DNA of 64,000 nucleotides from Pseudomonas asturiensis (GTDB taxonomy: Bacteria; Pseudomonadota; Gammaproteobacteria; Pseudomonadales; Pseudomonadaceae), in the NCBI RefSeq assembly GCF_900143095.1, contig NZ_FRDA01000004.1:75265-139264 (forward strand). The letters run 5' to 3'. The notes beneath the pieces were generated by a model that did no database searches, had not been told where the DNA came from, and saw nothing but the letters and a program-made list of their open reading frames with translations. The position numbers were made by a program, and so were the translations under genes. This document shows positions 22,424 to 33,018 of the stretch, piece by piece. Positions within the stretch are counted from its first letter, which is position 1; each line of letters begins with the position of its first letter.

Positions 22424-23497
22424 TCAATGCTTCCTGCTTTCAAAGTCGATGCGCGGGTCTACCAGCGTGTAGGTGATGTCGCCGATCAGCTTCACCACCA
22501 GACCCAGCAGGGTAAATATGAACAGCGTGCCGAACACCACGGGGTAATCGCGGTTGATGGCCGCTTCAAAGCTCATCAGGCCCAGGCCGTCCAGAGAAAA
22601 GATCACTTCCACCAACAGTGAACCGGTGAAGAAGATACCCATGAAAGCGGCCGGGAAACCGGCAATCACCAGCAGCATCGCGTTGCGGAACACATGGCCG
22701 TACAGCACCTTGTGATTGCTCAGGCCTTTGGCTTTGGCGGTGGTGACGTACTGTTTGCTGATTTCGTCGAGAAAGCTGTTTTTGGTCAGCAGGGTCATGG
22801 TCGCGAAGTTACCGATCACCAGTGCTGTGACCGGCAGGACCAGGTGCCAGAAGTAGTCGAGTATCTTGCCCGCGGTGCTCAGTTCCTCGAAGTTGTTCGA
22901 GGTCAGCCCGCGTAGCGGGAACCAGTTGAAGTAGCTGCCGCCGGAAAACACCACGATCAGCAGGATCGCGAACAGAAACGCAGGTATTGCATAGCCGACG
23001 ATGATGGCCGAACTGGTCCAGACGTCGAAGTGGCTACCGTGGCGGGTGGCCTTGGCGATGCCCAGCGGGATCGACACCAGGTACATGATCAGGGTGCTCC
23101 ACAGCCCGAGGGAAATGGACACCGGCATCTTTTCGACGATCAGGTCGATGACCTTGGCATCACGGAAGAAGCTGTCGCCGAAGTCCAGCGTGGCGTAATT
23201 CTTGATCATGATCCACAGGCGTTCGGGTGCTGATTTGTCGAAGCCGTACATGCGCTCGATTTCCTTGACCAGCGCAGGGTCCAGTCCTTGAGCGCCCCGG
23301 TAGTTGGAGCCTGCCACCGAGACCTCCGCACCACCGCCGGCAATGCGGCTGGTAGCACCGTCGAAGCCTTCGATCTTGGCGATCATCTGCTCCACAGGCC
23401 CACCGGGGGCCGCCTGGATGATGATGAAGTTGATGATCAGGATGCCGAACAGGGTCGGAATGATCAGCAGCAGCCGTCGCAGAATATAAGCCAGCAT
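22424..23497 (-). CDS. Peptide ABC transporter permease YejB
   Basis: A 357-residue DppB/OppB-type permease with about six membrane segments and the typical start [16 protein letters not shown]. It pairs with YejE. It lies one base after the upstream binding-protein stop, in one tightly packed operon. Confidence 0.94.
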   Translation of the reverse strand: MLAYILRRLLLIIPTLFGILIINFIIIQAAPGGPVEQMIAKIEGFDGATSRIAGGGAEVSVAGSNYRGAQGLDPALVKEIERMYGFDKSAPERLWIMIKNYATLDFGDSFFRDAKVIDLIVEKMPVSISLGLWSTLIMYLVSIPLGIAKATRHGSHFDVWTSSAIIVGYAIPAFLFAILLIVVFSGGSYFNWFPLRGLTSNNFEELSTAGKILDYFWHLVLPVTALVIGNFATMTLLTKNSFLDEISKQYVTTAKAKGLSNHKVLYGHVFRNAMLLVIAGFPAAFMGIFFTGSLLVEVIFSLDGLGLMSFEAAINRDYPVVFGTLFIFTLLGLVVKLIGDITYTLVDPRIDFESRKH

Positions 23498-23498
23498 C

Positions 23499-25355
23499 TT
23501 ATTGCTCCGTGCTCGCCGGGGCGGCCTGGTCAGGGGCGGGTTGGCCTGGCACCACGGGTTTGGCGTCGGGCTTTACCCACCAGGTCATCAGGCCGACATC
23601 CGACAGCGCCTTGGCTTGCGGGTGGCCGAGGTGGTTCCAGTACGCGACGCGCCAGGTCTTGATGTGCCAGTTGGGAACGACATAGAAACCCCACAGCAAC
23701 ACGCGGTCCAGCGCCTTGGTGTAGGTGATCAGGTTTTGCCGGGAGTCGGCGTTGATCAGGCCGCTCACCAGCGCATCGATTGCCGGATCCTTGAGGCCGA
23801 TGACATTTCGGCTGCCGGGGTTGTCGGCGCTGGACGAGTCGAAGTACACACGCTGCTCGTTACCGGGCGAGCTGGACTGCGGAAAGCTGCTCACGATCAT
23901 GTCGTAGTCACGCGAACGCAGGCGGTTGATGTATTGCGACACGTCGGCGCGGCGGATGACCAGCTCGATGCCCAGATCGCTCAAGTTGCGCTTGTACGGC
24001 AGCAGGATACGTTCGAACTCGGTCTGGGCGATCAGGAACTCCAGTTTGACCGGCTTGCCCTGAGTGTCGACCATCTTGTCATCGACGATTTTCCAGCCGG
24101 CCTCCTGCAACAGCTGAAACGCACGGCGCTGCTGTGGACGAATCATGCCACTGCCATCGGTGACCGGCAGCGTGAAGGCTTCGGTGAACACCCGGTCCGG
24201 AATTTTGCCGCGCAGAGGCTCCAGAATTTTCAGTTCTTCTGGCGAAGGCAGGCCGCTGGAAGCCATTTCCGAATTGTCGAAGTAACTTTTCGTGCGGCTG
24301 TAGGAGCCGTTGAACAACTGTTTGTTGGTCCACTCGAAATCCAGCAGCAGGGTCAGTGCCTCGCGTACGCGAGCGTCCTGGAACACCGGTTTGCGCAGGT
24401 TGAGGATAAAGCCCTGCATGCCGGTGGGGTTGCCGTTCGGAAGTTCTTCCTGGATGAGTCGTCCGGCCTTGACCGCAGGTGTGTTGTACGCCGTGGCCCA
24501 GTTCTTGGCGCTGGTTTCCAGCCAGTAATCGAATTGCCCGGCTTTCACAGCTTCCAGTGCCACGGTGTTGTCGCGGTAGTAATCGGTGGTCAGCACGTCG
24601 AAGTTGTAAAAGCCTTTGTTGATCGGTAGGTCCTTGGCCCAGTAGTCCTTGACCCGTTCGTAGCGCACCGAGCGTCCGGCTTTTACGTCAACGACCTTGT
24701 AGGGACCACTGCCCAGCGGGAAATCCAGATTACCCTTGTCGAATTCGCGAGTGGCCCAGAAATGCTTGGGCAATACCGGCAATTGTCCGAGGATCAGGGG
24801 CATCTCGCGGCTGCCCTTGTGTTTGAACCTGAACAGCACGCGCAACGGATCTTCGACCACAACCTGATCGACATCAGCGTAGTAGCCTTTATACATAGGC
24901 GAGCCGTACTCCATCAGCGTCTTGAAGCTGAACTCCACGTCTTCGGCGCGAATAGGGTGACCGTCGTGGAAGCGCGCCTCGGGGCGCAGGTAAAAGCGCA
25001 CCCAGCTGTTATCGGGGGCTTTTTCGATCTTGCCTGCGACCAGTCCGTACTCACTGAACGGTTCGTCGAGGCTGGCACGGGCAAGGGTGTCATAGATCAG
25101 GCCGATGTCATCTGCCGGCACGCCTTTGTTGATGAACGGGTTAAGGCTGTCAAATCCACCGAAACCGGCCTGGCGCAGCGTGCCACCTTTAGGGGCGTCC
25201 GGATTCACGTAGTCGAAATGTTTGAAATCAGCCGGGTATTTGGGCGCTTCGTCGTACAGCGTCACGGCATGCTGAGGCGCAGCCTGTACCGAGCAGGCCA
25301 GGCTTGCCAACAGCAGGGCGGCTGTTCGCAGGCGCAGGGAGTGCAGAGGATTCAT
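23499..25355 (-). CDS. Peptide-binding protein 1, YejA-like (family 5)
   Basis: A 618-residue periplasmic family 5 solute-binding protein. ATG 25355 gives a clean signal peptide (cleavage near VQA-AP). The mature start has the YejA-type [20 protein letters not shown] pattern. The C-terminus has a short proline/alanine-rich tail. It overlaps the upstream paralogue by four bases (ATGA). It probably captures oligopeptides or microcin-type peptides for YejBEF. Confidence 0.93.
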   Translation of the reverse strand: MNPLHSLRLRTAALLLASLACSVQAAPQHAVTLYDEAPKYPADFKHFDYVNPDAPKGGTLRQAGFGGFDSLNPFINKGVPADDIGLIYDTLARASLDEPFSEYGLVAGKIEKAPDNSWVRFYLRPEARFHDGHPIRAEDVEFSFKTLMEYGSPMYKGYYADVDQVVVEDPLRVLFRFKHKGSREMPLILGQLPVLPKHFWATREFDKGNLDFPLGSGPYKVVDVKAGRSVRYERVKDYWAKDLPINKGFYNFDVLTTDYYRDNTVALEAVKAGQFDYWLETSAKNWATAYNTPAVKAGRLIQEELPNGNPTGMQGFILNLRKPVFQDARVREALTLLLDFEWTNKQLFNGSYSRTKSYFDNSEMASSGLPSPEELKILEPLRGKIPDRVFTEAFTLPVTDGSGMIRPQQRRAFQLLQEAGWKIVDDKMVDTQGKPVKLEFLIAQTEFERILLPYKRNLSDLGIELVIRRADVSQYINRLRSRDYDMIVSSFPQSSSPGNEQRVYFDSSSADNPGSRNVIGLKDPAIDALVSGLINADSRQNLITYTKALDRVLLWGFYVVPNWHIKTWRVAYWNHLGHPQAKALSDVGLMTWWVKPDAKPVVPGQPAPDQAAPASTEQ

Positions 25356-27181
25356 CGGGACTTCTCCAGAGACTTGAGCCACCACGCGCGCAGCCCCAGG
25401 GTGTAGGGCGGGGTGGTGACCATGGCGAATCGATTGCGATACGCAAGGCGATGATTGTTCAGGTACCAGTTGGGAATGCTGTAATGCTGTGACAGCAGGA
25501 CGCGGTCCAGTGCCCTGGCAGTGGCAACTTGTTCGTCGCGGGTCTGGGCGGCCAGCAGTTTGTTGAGCAGGCCGTCGACCACCGGGTTGGCGACACCGGC
25601 GTAATTCTTGCTGCCGTTGATCGCGGCCTGGCTCGAATGAAAATACTGCCACTGCTCAAGACCGGGGCTGAGTGTCTGTTGCAGGGTCATGAGAATCATG
25701 TCGAAGTCGAAGCGGTCCAGACGCTGCTTGTATTGCGCCCGGTCCACGGTGCGCAGGCCTGCGTTGATGCCCAGGCGTCGCAGGTCCTCGATATAGGGCA
25801 ACAGGATGCGTTCCAGACCGGGATTGACCAGCAGGATCTCGAAGCGCAGCGGCTGATTGTCGGCATTGAGCAGGCCTCTGTCGGTCAGCTTCCAGCCCGC
25901 ACTGCCCAGCAGCGACAACGCCCTGCGCAGGGTTTCGCGCGGTATGCCGCCACCATCGGTCTTCGACGTGGTGAACGGCTGAGTAAACAGGCTGGGCGGC
26001 AGTTGGTCGCGGTAGGGTGCCAGCGCCAGCCATTCCCCTCCGGTCGGTAGCCCGGTCGCGGAAAATTCACTGTTCGGGTAGTAACTGGTCGAGCGTGCGT
26101 AGGCGTCGCTGAACAGCGTACGGTTGGTCCATTCAAAGTTGAACAGCAGCCCCAGTGCTTCGCGTACCCGGACGTCTGAAAAGGCCGCGCGTCGGGTGTT
26201 CATGAACAACCCCTGGGTCTGGGTCGGAATCCGGTGAGGTATCTGCGCCTTGATCACCGTGCCGTTGGCGACGGCGGGAAAGTTGTAGCCATTGGCCCAG
26301 TTCTTGGCCTGATGCTCGATGTAGATATCGAATTCACCGGCCTTGAACGCTTCGAACGCCACGTCGCTGTCGCGATAGAACTCCACGTCGACACGGTCGA
26401 AATTGTATTTGCCGCGGTTGACCGGCAGGTCCTTGCCCCAGTAATCCTTGACCCGTTCGAACACCAGTTGGCGTCCGGGCTGAACCCGGGTGATGCGATA
26501 CGGACCACTGCCCAGTGGCGGTTCGAAGGTCGTGGCCTTGAAGTCGCGGTCTTTCCAGTAATGCTGCGGCAGCACGGGCAGTTCGCCCAGGCGCAAAATC
26601 AGCAGTGGATTGCCGGCCCGTTTGAACACGAAACGAATGCGGTGCCGGTCGAGAATGTCGACACGCTGCACTTCCTGCAGAGCGGTGCGGTACTGCGGGT
26701 GCCCGTCCTTGAGCAGCGTGCGATAGGAGAATGCCACGTCATAGGCAGTGATCGGCTTGCCATCATGAAAGCGTGCCTGAGGCCTGATGTTGAACACCAC
26801 CCAGCTGCGGTCTTCGCTGTACTCCACCGACTGGGCGATCAGGCCGTAACTGGAGGTCGGCTCATCACCGGACGGGTCGTACTGCCCTGTTCCGACCATG
26901 AGTGGTTCGTTCAGCTCGTTGACGCCGTATTGCAGGAAATTTCCGGTCGATACCGGGCTTGTACCTTTAAAGGTGTAGGGGTTGAGCGTGTCGAACGTGC
27001 CAAACGCCATCATTCTCAAGGTGCCACCTTTCGGCGCCTCGGGATTGACCCAGTCGAAGTGAGTGAAGCTGGCCGGGTACTTGAGGACACCAAACTGCGC
27101 ATAACCATGACTTTCGGTGATGGCTGCGTTGGCGTAGAAGCTCAAGGCCAGACTGACGGTTAGCAGGAAGGGACGTATCAC
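25352..27181 (-). CDS. Peptide-binding protein 2, YejA-like paralogue
   Basis: A 609-residue family 5 binding protein, paralogous to the downstream gene (shared blocks include [15 protein letters not shown] and RVKDYWGKDLPVN). The GTG at 27181 is chosen because it opens a short standard signal peptide (MIRPFLLTV to ANAA). The frame is open to 27286, so a longer start is possible. Two binding proteins feeding one YejBEF channel suggest a broadened peptide range. Confidence 0.85.
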   Translation of the reverse strand: MIRPFLLTVSLALSFYANAAITESHGYAQFGVLKYPASFTHFDWVNPEAPKGGTLRMMAFGTFDTLNPYTFKGTSPVSTGNFLQYGVNELNEPLMVGTGQYDPSGDEPTSSYGLIAQSVEYSEDRSWVVFNIRPQARFHDGKPITAYDVAFSYRTLLKDGHPQYRTALQEVQRVDILDRHRIRFVFKRAGNPLLILRLGELPVLPQHYWKDRDFKATTFEPPLGSGPYRITRVQPGRQLVFERVKDYWGKDLPVNRGKYNFDRVDVEFYRDSDVAFEAFKAGEFDIYIEHQAKNWANGYNFPAVANGTVIKAQIPHRIPTQTQGLFMNTRRAAFSDVRVREALGLLFNFEWTNRTLFSDAYARSTSYYPNSEFSATGLPTGGEWLALAPYRDQLPPSLFTQPFTTSKTDGGGIPRETLRRALSLLGSAGWKLTDRGLLNADNQPLRFEILLVNPGLERILLPYIEDLRRLGINAGLRTVDRAQYKQRLDRFDFDMILMTLQQTLSPGLEQWQYFHSSQAAINGSKNYAGVANPVVDGLLNKLLAAQTRDEQVATARALDRVLLSQHYSIPNWYLNNHRLAYRNRFAMVTTPPYTLGLRAWWLKSLEKSR

Positions 27182-27319
27182 GATCCAGGCGACTTGGGCT
27201 TTCGGGTCGCTAACAGTAACAGCTTGTCCCGACAGGAAAAAGACTGGAGAGGGATGCCTGCCAATGCAGTGCATGGGCAGGCTCAATGTGGCGTTCGCCG
27301 GGCACGCAGCCGGCTTTTG

Positions 27320-28912
27320 TCAATGCGGCAGATAGACCGTCAGGGTCTGGCCCGGCTTGAGTGCCTGGCCCGAGCGTGGATTCCAGCGCTTGAGATGTTG
27401 CATCTCGACGTTAAAGCGCTTGGCGACCAGATACATCGAGTCACCTTTCTGAATCTTGTACTGCATGGGCTTCTTGTCGCCATCCTTGTTGCTTGCACTG
27501 GCGACGGTCTTGCTGGCGGCTTTGCTGTTGTCCTGCATGACCAGGGTCTGGCCGATCTTGAGCTTCTTGCCGGACAGCTTGTTCCAGCGCTGCAGGTCCT
27601 CCACATCGACCTTGTTGGCCTGGGCGATGGTGGTGAGGTTATCGCCGTTTCTTACTTTATAAGTGCGGCTGCGGGCTGGCTTCTCGTTGCTGGCCAGTGA
27701 TTCGAACACCGGCTGGGACGTGTTCAGCCCCGGCTTGACCGGAATGCTCAACGACTGACCGACTTTCAAGCGATTGCCAGCCAGCTTGTTGTTGCCCTTG
27801 AGCGAGCTGACGGTGACCTGGTAGCGGCTTGCGAGGCTTTCGAGGGTGTCGCCACGCCGAACACGATAAGGCTGCCAGGCGACCAGCTCTTCCTGCTTCA
27901 TGGTCGACAGGCTGGCGGTCAGCAACTGAGCCTTGGATGTGGGTACCAGCAAATGCTGGGGTCCGTCGATGGTCAGGCGTTTCTTGAAGGCCGGATTGAG
28001 CTGGATCAGCTCGTCTTCGTCGATGTCGGCGGCGCTGGCCACTTTGGACAGATCGACACGCTTGTTGAGCTCGACGACTTCGAAATAGGGTTCGTTGGCG
28101 ATCGGGTTCAGGTTGACGCCGTAGGCTTCCGGCGATAGAACCACCTGCGACAGCGCCAGCAGTTTAGGCACGTAGTCACGGGTTTCCTGCGGCAATGGCA
28201 GGTTCCAGTAATCGGTAGGCAGGTTGAGCTTGTCGTTGCGCTCGATGGCGCGGCTGACCGTGCCTTCACCTGCGTTGTATGCCGCCAGTGCCAGCAGCCA
28301 GTCGCCGTTGAACATGTCGTGCAGGCGTGTCAGGTAATCCAGCGCGGCCACGGTCGACGCCTGGATATCACGACGCCCGTCATAGAAATTGGTCTGGCGC
28401 AGATTGAAATAGCGGCCGGTCGAGGGAATGAACTGCCAGAGGCCAACAGCCTGGCTGCGCGAGACGGCCATCGGGTTGTAGGCGCTTTCGATCACCGGGA
28501 GCAGGGCCAGCTCCAGCGGCATGTTACGTTCTTCGAGGCGCTCGACAATGTAGTGCATGTAGAGACTGCCGCGCTCGCCAGCGTTTTCCAGAAAGGAAGG
28601 GTTGTTGGCGAACCACAGGCGCTGCTGGTCGATACGAGGGTTTTGATCATTGCCCTGTTGCAGTTGAAAGCCCTGGCGCATGCGCTCCCAGACGTCCTGC
28701 GGCGGTGCCAGCGGCGTCACGGACTTGTGAGTCAGGAAAATGGGTTTCTGCTTGATGCCGGCCGCCAGGTTTGGCGCGCGGTGACTGCTGGCCGGCTCGA
28801 TCTGGGCGGAAGTCTGGCAACCTGCCAGTATCGCGCTCGCGGCTACGGCGATGGCTTGGGCCAACCGAGTCAATGCGTCCGAATTTACAGGCTTGCTTAT
28901 AGATGACGACAT
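27320..28912 (-). CDS. Membrane-bound lytic murein transglycosylase D
   Basis: A 530-residue lipoprotein. The signal ends in the lipobox LAGC (Cys near 32). The SLT domain (about 120-240) contains the catalytic glutamate in LPVIESAYNP and the GLWQFIP motif. Three LysM peptidoglycan-binding modules follow (starting YRVRRGD, YKVRNGD and YKIQKGD, about 350-530). It cleaves glycan strands in the periplasm. It lies between gloB and the peptide transporter on the same strand. Confidence 0.96.
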   Translation of the reverse strand: MSSSISKPVNSDALTRLAQAIAVAASAILAGCQTSAQIEPASSHRAPNLAAGIKQKPIFLTHKSVTPLAPPQDVWERMRQGFQLQQGNDQNPRIDQQRLWFANNPSFLENAGERGSLYMHYIVERLEERNMPLELALLPVIESAYNPMAVSRSQAVGLWQFIPSTGRYFNLRQTNFYDGRRDIQASTVAALDYLTRLHDMFNGDWLLALAAYNAGEGTVSRAIERNDKLNLPTDYWNLPLPQETRDYVPKLLALSQVVLSPEAYGVNLNPIANEPYFEVVELNKRVDLSKVASAADIDEDELIQLNPAFKKRLTIDGPQHLLVPTSKAQLLTASLSTMKQEELVAWQPYRVRRGDTLESLASRYQVTVSSLKGNNKLAGNRLKVGQSLSIPVKPGLNTSQPVFESLASNEKPARSRTYKVRNGDNLTTIAQANKVDVEDLQRWNKLSGKKLKIGQTLVMQDNSKAASKTVASASNKDGDKKPMQYKIQKGDSMYLVAKRFNVEMQHLKRWNPRSGQALKPGQTLTVYLPH

Positions 28913-29011
28913 TGTTCGGGGGGTACATCCAGGCGAAAATGTCGGGCGATTCTAGAAAGCAGCCTGCCGCTGGTCAACCTTTCAGAATTTTATTGCGATT
29001 TGATGGTCGCC

Positions 29012-29791
29012 TCAGAACCTGTCTTTCCACGCCCTCAGGCTGGCAAAAACCTCACTCTGCGAGGTGTTTTGCTGTTCGCTCCGTTCGTCCGCTTTTTCTT
29101 TAACGGATGTTTCATGGGTGCGAAGGAACGGGTTGGTGCGTTTTTCCAGCGCCAGATTGGAAGGCAAGGTGATGCGATTTTCGTCTCGCAGTTGAATCAC
29201 TTGAGCCAGTCGTTCGGCAATGTCCTGATTGTCCGGCTCGACGGCCTGGGCAAACCGCAGATTGCTCAGGGTGTATTCATGGGCGCAATAGACCAGCGTA
29301 CTGTCCGGCAGCGCCGCCAGGCGACTGAGAGAGGCGTACATCTGGTCAGGTGTACCTTCGAACAGTCTGCCGCAGCCCGCCGCGAACAGGGTGTCGCCAC
29401 TGAACAGCAATGGAGCGCGGGCGTCATCATGGTAGAAGGCGATATGGCCCAGCGTGTGGCCGGGAACTTCGTGAACCGAAAAATCCAGTCCCAGAACCGT
29501 TAACCGGTCGTGATCGACCAGTGCTACGTCGCGGGCAGGGATGTTTTCCGCTTTCGGGCCCAGAACCCGTGCTCCGCTGACCTGCTTGAGTTCGACGACA
29601 CCGCCCACATGATCATTGTGATGGTGAGTGATCAAAATGTCGGTGAGGCGATAATCGGGGTGACGGGCCAGCCAGCCCAGCACGGGCGCTGCGTCTCCCG
29701 GATCGACCACGGCGCAGCATTGGGTCGAAAGGTCTTGTAACAACCAGATGTAGTTGTCATTGAAAGCGGGCAGGGCGTGGATCTGTATCAT
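29012..29791 (-). CDS. Hydroxyacylglutathione hydrolase (glyoxalase II)
   Basis: A 259-residue metallo-beta-lactamase-fold enzyme that hydrolyses S-lactoylglutathione in methylglyoxal detoxification. The dinuclear metal motif [10 protein letters not shown] is present, with later ligands in VPGHTLGH and [16 protein letters not shown] 29791 gives the usual start [10 protein letters not shown]; the frame is open much further but overlaps the divergent methyltransferase gene. Confidence 0.96.
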   Translation of the reverse strand: MIQIHALPAFNDNYIWLLQDLSTQCCAVVDPGDAAPVLGWLARHPDYRLTDILITHHHNDHVGGVVELKQVSGARVLGPKAENIPARDVALVDHDRLTVLGLDFSVHEVPGHTLGHIAFYHDDARAPLLFSGDTLFAAGCGRLFEGTPDQMYASLSRLAALPDSTLVYCAHEYTLSNLRFAQAVEPDNQDIAERLAQVIQLRDENRITLPSNLALEKRTNPFLRTHETSVKEKADERSEQQNTSQSEVFASLRAWKDRF

Positions 29792-29872
29792 GGCGCAGTT
29801 CGCATCGCGGAGAACAATGGTGCATCTTAGAGTCTGTTGCCGTGGTATGCGAGCACCTCTGGAGGAGAACTC

Positions 29873-30631
29873 ATGACCGATGAAGCGTTCGCTCAGGCCG
29901 ATCCTGAGTGGCTTGCGTTGATCCGCGCCGCTCGCCAATGGCTGTCCGGCCCGCTGGGCCAGCTTCTGCTCGATGAGGAACGCCGTGTTCTGGAAGACGA
30001 GCTCGGCCGGTATTTTGGTGGCTATCTGGTGCATTACGGGCCGTCGGCAGAAAGCCCTCCCGTGGCTCAGCAGGTGCAGCGCAACGTCCGGTTGGGGGCG
30101 CCATTGCCCGGTGTGGAAATCGTCTGTGAAGAACAGGCCTGGCCATTGAGTGAACACGCCGCTGACGTGGTGGTACTGCAACATGGCCTGGATTTCTGCC
30201 TTTCGCCCCATGGCCTGCTGCGTGAAGCGGCCAGCAGCGTGCGGCCGGGCGGGCACTTGCTGATCATCGGCATCAATCCCTGGAGCGCCTGGGGCGTGCG
30301 CCACGTCTTCGCCCGCGATGCCTTGCGCAAGGCGCGCTGTATCTCGCCTTCGCGGGTCGCCGACTGGCTCAACCTGCTGGGCTTCGCGCTGGAGAAACGC
30401 CGCTTCGGGTGCTATCGTCCGCCCCTTGCTTCGGCGGCATGGCAGTCACGGCTGATAGGGCTGGAAAGCCTGGGTGAGGGGCGTCAGAGTCCCGGTGGCG
30501 GCTTTTATCTTCTGGTGGCGCGCAAGCTGGTGGTTGGCCTCAGGCCATTGCGCCAGGTGCGTCGCGAACCGATGGGCAAGCTGATTCCGCTGCCCATGGC
30601 CAAGGTCAGTCGTACCTCTCAGGACACCTGA
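29873..30631 (+). CDS. SAM-dependent methyltransferase, YafS-like
   Basis: A 252-residue class I methyltransferase-like protein. The C-terminal half of the fold is clear ([24 protein letters not shown]), while the glycine-rich SAM loop is weak. ATG 29873 follows a strong GGAGGA. The place between gloB and rnhA matches E. coli yafS. The substrate is unknown. Confidence 0.88.
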   Translation: MTDEAFAQADPEWLALIRAARQWLSGPLGQLLLDEERRVLEDELGRYFGGYLVHYGPSAESPPVAQQVQRNVRLGAPLPGVEIVCEEQAWPLSEHAADVVVLQHGLDFCLSPHGLLREAASSVRPGGHLLIIGINPWSAWGVRHVFARDALRKARCISPSRVADWLNLLGFALEKRRFGCYRPPLASAAWQSRLIGLESLGEGRQSPGGGFYLLVARKLVVGLRPLRQVRREPMGKLIPLPMAKVSRTSQDT

Positions 30632-30675
30632 CGTGTGCTCATGCCAAACAAGCCCATCATTCTGGAAAGGTTGTA

Positions 30676-31128
30676 ATGAGCGATAGCGTTGAACTCTTCA
30701 CTGACGGCGCCTGCAAGGGCAACCCGGGCCCCGGCGGCTGGGGCGCGTTGCTGGTCTGCAAGGGCGTCGAAAAAGAGCTGTGGGGCGGCGAAGCCAATAC
30801 CACCAATAACCGTATGGAGCTGACCGGCGCCATACGCGGCCTGGAAGAACTCAAGCGCCCGTGTGAAGTGACATTGGTCACCGACTCGCAATATGTGATG
30901 AAAGGCATCACCGAGTGGATGGTCAACTGGAAAAAGCGCGGCTGGAAGACGGCGGCCAAGGAACCGGTCAAAAATGCCGACCTCTGGCAGCAACTGGACG
31001 AGCAGGTCAGCCGACACACCGTAAAGTGGCAGTGGGTACGCGGTCATATCGGCCATCCCGGCAACGAGCGTGCCGACCAGTTGGCCAATCGGGGCGTCGA
31101 TGAGGTTCGCGGTATCAAGCACGGCTAG
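30676..31128 (+). CDS. Ribonuclease HI
   Basis: A 150-residue endonuclease that cuts RNA in RNA-DNA hybrids. The four acidic catalytic residues are visible: Asp in [15 protein letters not shown], Glu in NRMELTGA, Asp in VTDSQYV, and Asp in ERADQLAN. It lies just upstream of dnaQ on the same strand. Confidence 0.97.
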   Translation: MSDSVELFTDGACKGNPGPGGWGALLVCKGVEKELWGGEANTTNNRMELTGAIRGLEELKRPCEVTLVTDSQYVMKGITEWMVNWKKRGWKTAAKEPVKNADLWQQLDEQVSRHTVKWQWVRGHIGHPGNERADQLANRGVDEVRGIKHG

Positions 31129-31174
31129 CCTGTCGGCAGGCTGGCAGCGGCCGCGACATGGTAGTATCGCGGCC
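31127..31174 (+). other. Two hairpins between rnhA and dnaQ
   Basis: AGCCTG-TCGG-CAGGCT (31127-31142) is followed by GGCCGCGA (31149-31156)/TCGCGGCC (31167-31174). No T-tract follows. The second ends eight bases before the dnaQ Shine-Dalgarno and could affect read-through or initiation. Confidence 0.5.
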
Positions 31175-31194
31175 TGTAAATGAGGCAGCAGTTC

Positions 31195-31974
31195 ATGGCA
31201 TTGCAAAACACAGACAACAGATCGATCGTACTCGATACCGAAACCACGGGCATGCCGGTGACCGACGGGCACCGCATCATCGAGATCGGTTGTGTCGAGC
31301 TGATCGGTCGTCGCCTGACCGGGCGGCATTTTCACGTTTACCTGCAACCCGACCGCGAGAGCGACGAAGGCGCGATCGGCGTGCACGGTATCACCAACGA
31401 GTTTCTGGTCGGCAAACCGCGCTTTGCCGAAGTCGCCGATGAATTTTTCGAGTTCATCAAGGGTGCTCAGCTGATCATCCATAACGCGGCGTTCGACGTT
31501 GGTTTCATCAACAACGAATTTGCCTTGATGGGTGCCCAGGACAAGGCCGACATCACGCAGCACTGTTCGGTGCTCGACACCCTGATGATGGCCCGCGAGC
31601 GGCATCCGGGGCAGCGCAACAGCCTTGATGCACTCTGCAAGCGCTATGGCGTAGACAACTCAGGTCGTGAGTTGCACGGTGCCTTGCTCGACTCCGAGAT
31701 TCTGGCTGACGTCTATCTGGCGATGACCGGCGGGCAGACCAGTCTGTCGCTGGCGGGCAATGCCTCCGACGGCAACGGTTCGGAGGGCGGTTCGAACAAT
31801 CGTGGCAGTGAAATTCGCCGTCTGCCTGCTGATCGCACCCCTTGCCGCGTCATTCATGCCAGTGAAAGTGAACTGGCCGAGCACGAAGTACGTATGTCTA
31901 CAATCGCCAAGGCATCCGGCGCGCCTGCGCTGTGGGTGCAATTGCTGGAGGCTCAGGCCCAGGCTTCTTCCTGA
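31195..31974 (+). CDS. DNA polymerase III epsilon subunit (proofreading exonuclease)
   Basis: A 259-residue DnaQ-type 3'-5' exonuclease. ExoI is LDTETTGM, ExoII contains HNAAFDVGFINNE, and ExoIII carries the catalytic HGALLDSEILADVYLAM. The C-terminal tail binds the polymerase subunit. ATG 31195 is chosen because GAGG lies nine bases upstream; an ATG at 31180 would add five residues. Confidence 0.96.
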   Translation: MALQNTDNRSIVLDTETTGMPVTDGHRIIEIGCVELIGRRLTGRHFHVYLQPDRESDEGAIGVHGITNEFLVGKPRFAEVADEFFEFIKGAQLIIHNAAFDVGFINNEFALMGAQDKADITQHCSVLDTLMMARERHPGQRNSLDALCKRYGVDNSGRELHGALLDSEILADVYLAMTGGQTSLSLAGNASDGNGSEGGSNNRGSEIRRLPADRTPCRVIHASESELAEHEVRMSTIAKASGAPALWVQLLEAQAQASS

Positions 31975-31996
31975 CAGAAACCCGCAAAGTGGTGAC

Positions 31997-32554
31997 ATGA
32001 CTGTGGCAAATCCGGCTGTGAGCATCCGCGTCGCGGACGAGTGCTTCGAAGACTACATCCTCAATAGCGAATTCACATTTACCGTTCGTGGTTACGCAAC
32101 GCCGAAGGTGGGTGAGAGTGTGGAGTCGTGGCAGGTTGATCCGGTCGAACCCTACCGCAAGAATTACGGTATCGATTCACAGGAGTTCAGTCATTACCGC
32201 GATTCCCCCGGCAGCTCGGTGCTGGTCGCCTGGCTGGACGGGCGTGCAGTCGGTCATATGGTGCTCAGTACCCACTGGAGCGGCTATGCCTATGTGGACG
32301 AACTGGCGGTGGATGAGTCTGCACGCCGCCACGGCGTCGCGCGTTCGCTGCTCGACGTTGCCGGGTTCTGGAGTCGCAAGCGCAACCTGCCCGGCATCAT
32401 GCTGGAAACCCAGAACAACAATCTTGCGGCCTGCAGGTTGTATGAGCGCTGTGGGTTCGTGGTGGGCGGGGTGGATCACATGCGTTATCGAGGCATTGAC
32501 CCGCAGACCCGCGAATCGGCGATCTTCTGGTACCTGATCTTTCCCAAGCCCTGA
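31997..32554 (+). CDS. GNAT family N-acetyltransferase
   Basis: A 185-residue acetyltransferase. The acetyl-CoA-binding motif A is visible as VDESARRHGVARSLLDVA, and the downstream NNLAACRLYERCGF motif is typical. ATG 31997 lies 22 bases after the dnaQ stop. The longer open frame inside dnaQ is not coding. The substrate is unknown. Confidence 0.9.
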   Translation: MTVANPAVSIRVADECFEDYILNSEFTFTVRGYATPKVGESVESWQVDPVEPYRKNYGIDSQEFSHYRDSPGSSVLVAWLDGRAVGHMVLSTHWSGYAYVDELAVDESARRHGVARSLLDVAGFWSRKRNLPGIMLETQNNNLAACRLYERCGFVVGGVDHMRYRGIDPQTRESAIFWYLIFPKP

Positions 32555-32591
32555 TTCAGGGCCAGGAACCAGGCATGGGGCTATCGGTTAC

Positions 32592-32807
32592 TTACTTCGC
32601 CAGGCGGGTCATCTTCACGCCGGACTGCACCAGCTCGAAATCGTCTCCGCCCAAATGCTTGACCCGGTCGCCGATAGCCAGTCGATAAGTGACCACAGGC
32701 TGATTGCCCTGCGCCTCATCGGGCTGTGATTCATGGAATTCATGCACTGGGTAGATACGACCTTCCGCATCTCTGGCATGAAATTGTCCGACGAGAACTG
32801 AAGCCAT
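32592..32807 (-). CDS. Conserved-looking hypothetical protein, 71 residues
   Basis: A small soluble acidic protein beginning MASVLVGQF. ATG 32807 is preferred because AGAGG lies upstream; the frame is open for another 37 codons of low-quality sequence. It is rich in beta-prone segments and has no recognised domain. It is convergent with the GNAT gene. Confidence 0.65.
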   Translation of the reverse strand: MASVLVGQFHARDAEGRIYPVHEFHESQPDEAQGNQPVVTYRLAIGDRVKHLGGDDFELVQSGVKMTRLAK

Positions 32808-33018
32808 TTGCTTTGAAACCTCTGAAGCTGAAGATAACCGCTGGTTTACGAATTCATCGAGGGGTGTAGACCACTGATTTATAGGGGAGTTTACCGGGCG
32901 CAAAAAAATAGTCAGCACATGTGTCCGGGTGCAATGGAATAAAAGCGTATTCGGTTCGTCTAAGACCGGTACGTGATCTATACCTAACCCTTCCTTGAAT
33001 CAGATAACGGATATTTTC

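Noticed and set aside
29792..30304. Longer N-terminus for glyoxalase II
   Set aside because: It runs antisense into the methyltransferase gene; [10 protein letters not shown] at 29791 is the family start.
31760..31996. Longer N-terminus for the GNAT protein
   Set aside because: It overlaps the end of dnaQ in another frame; ATG 31997 gives a normal GNAT length.
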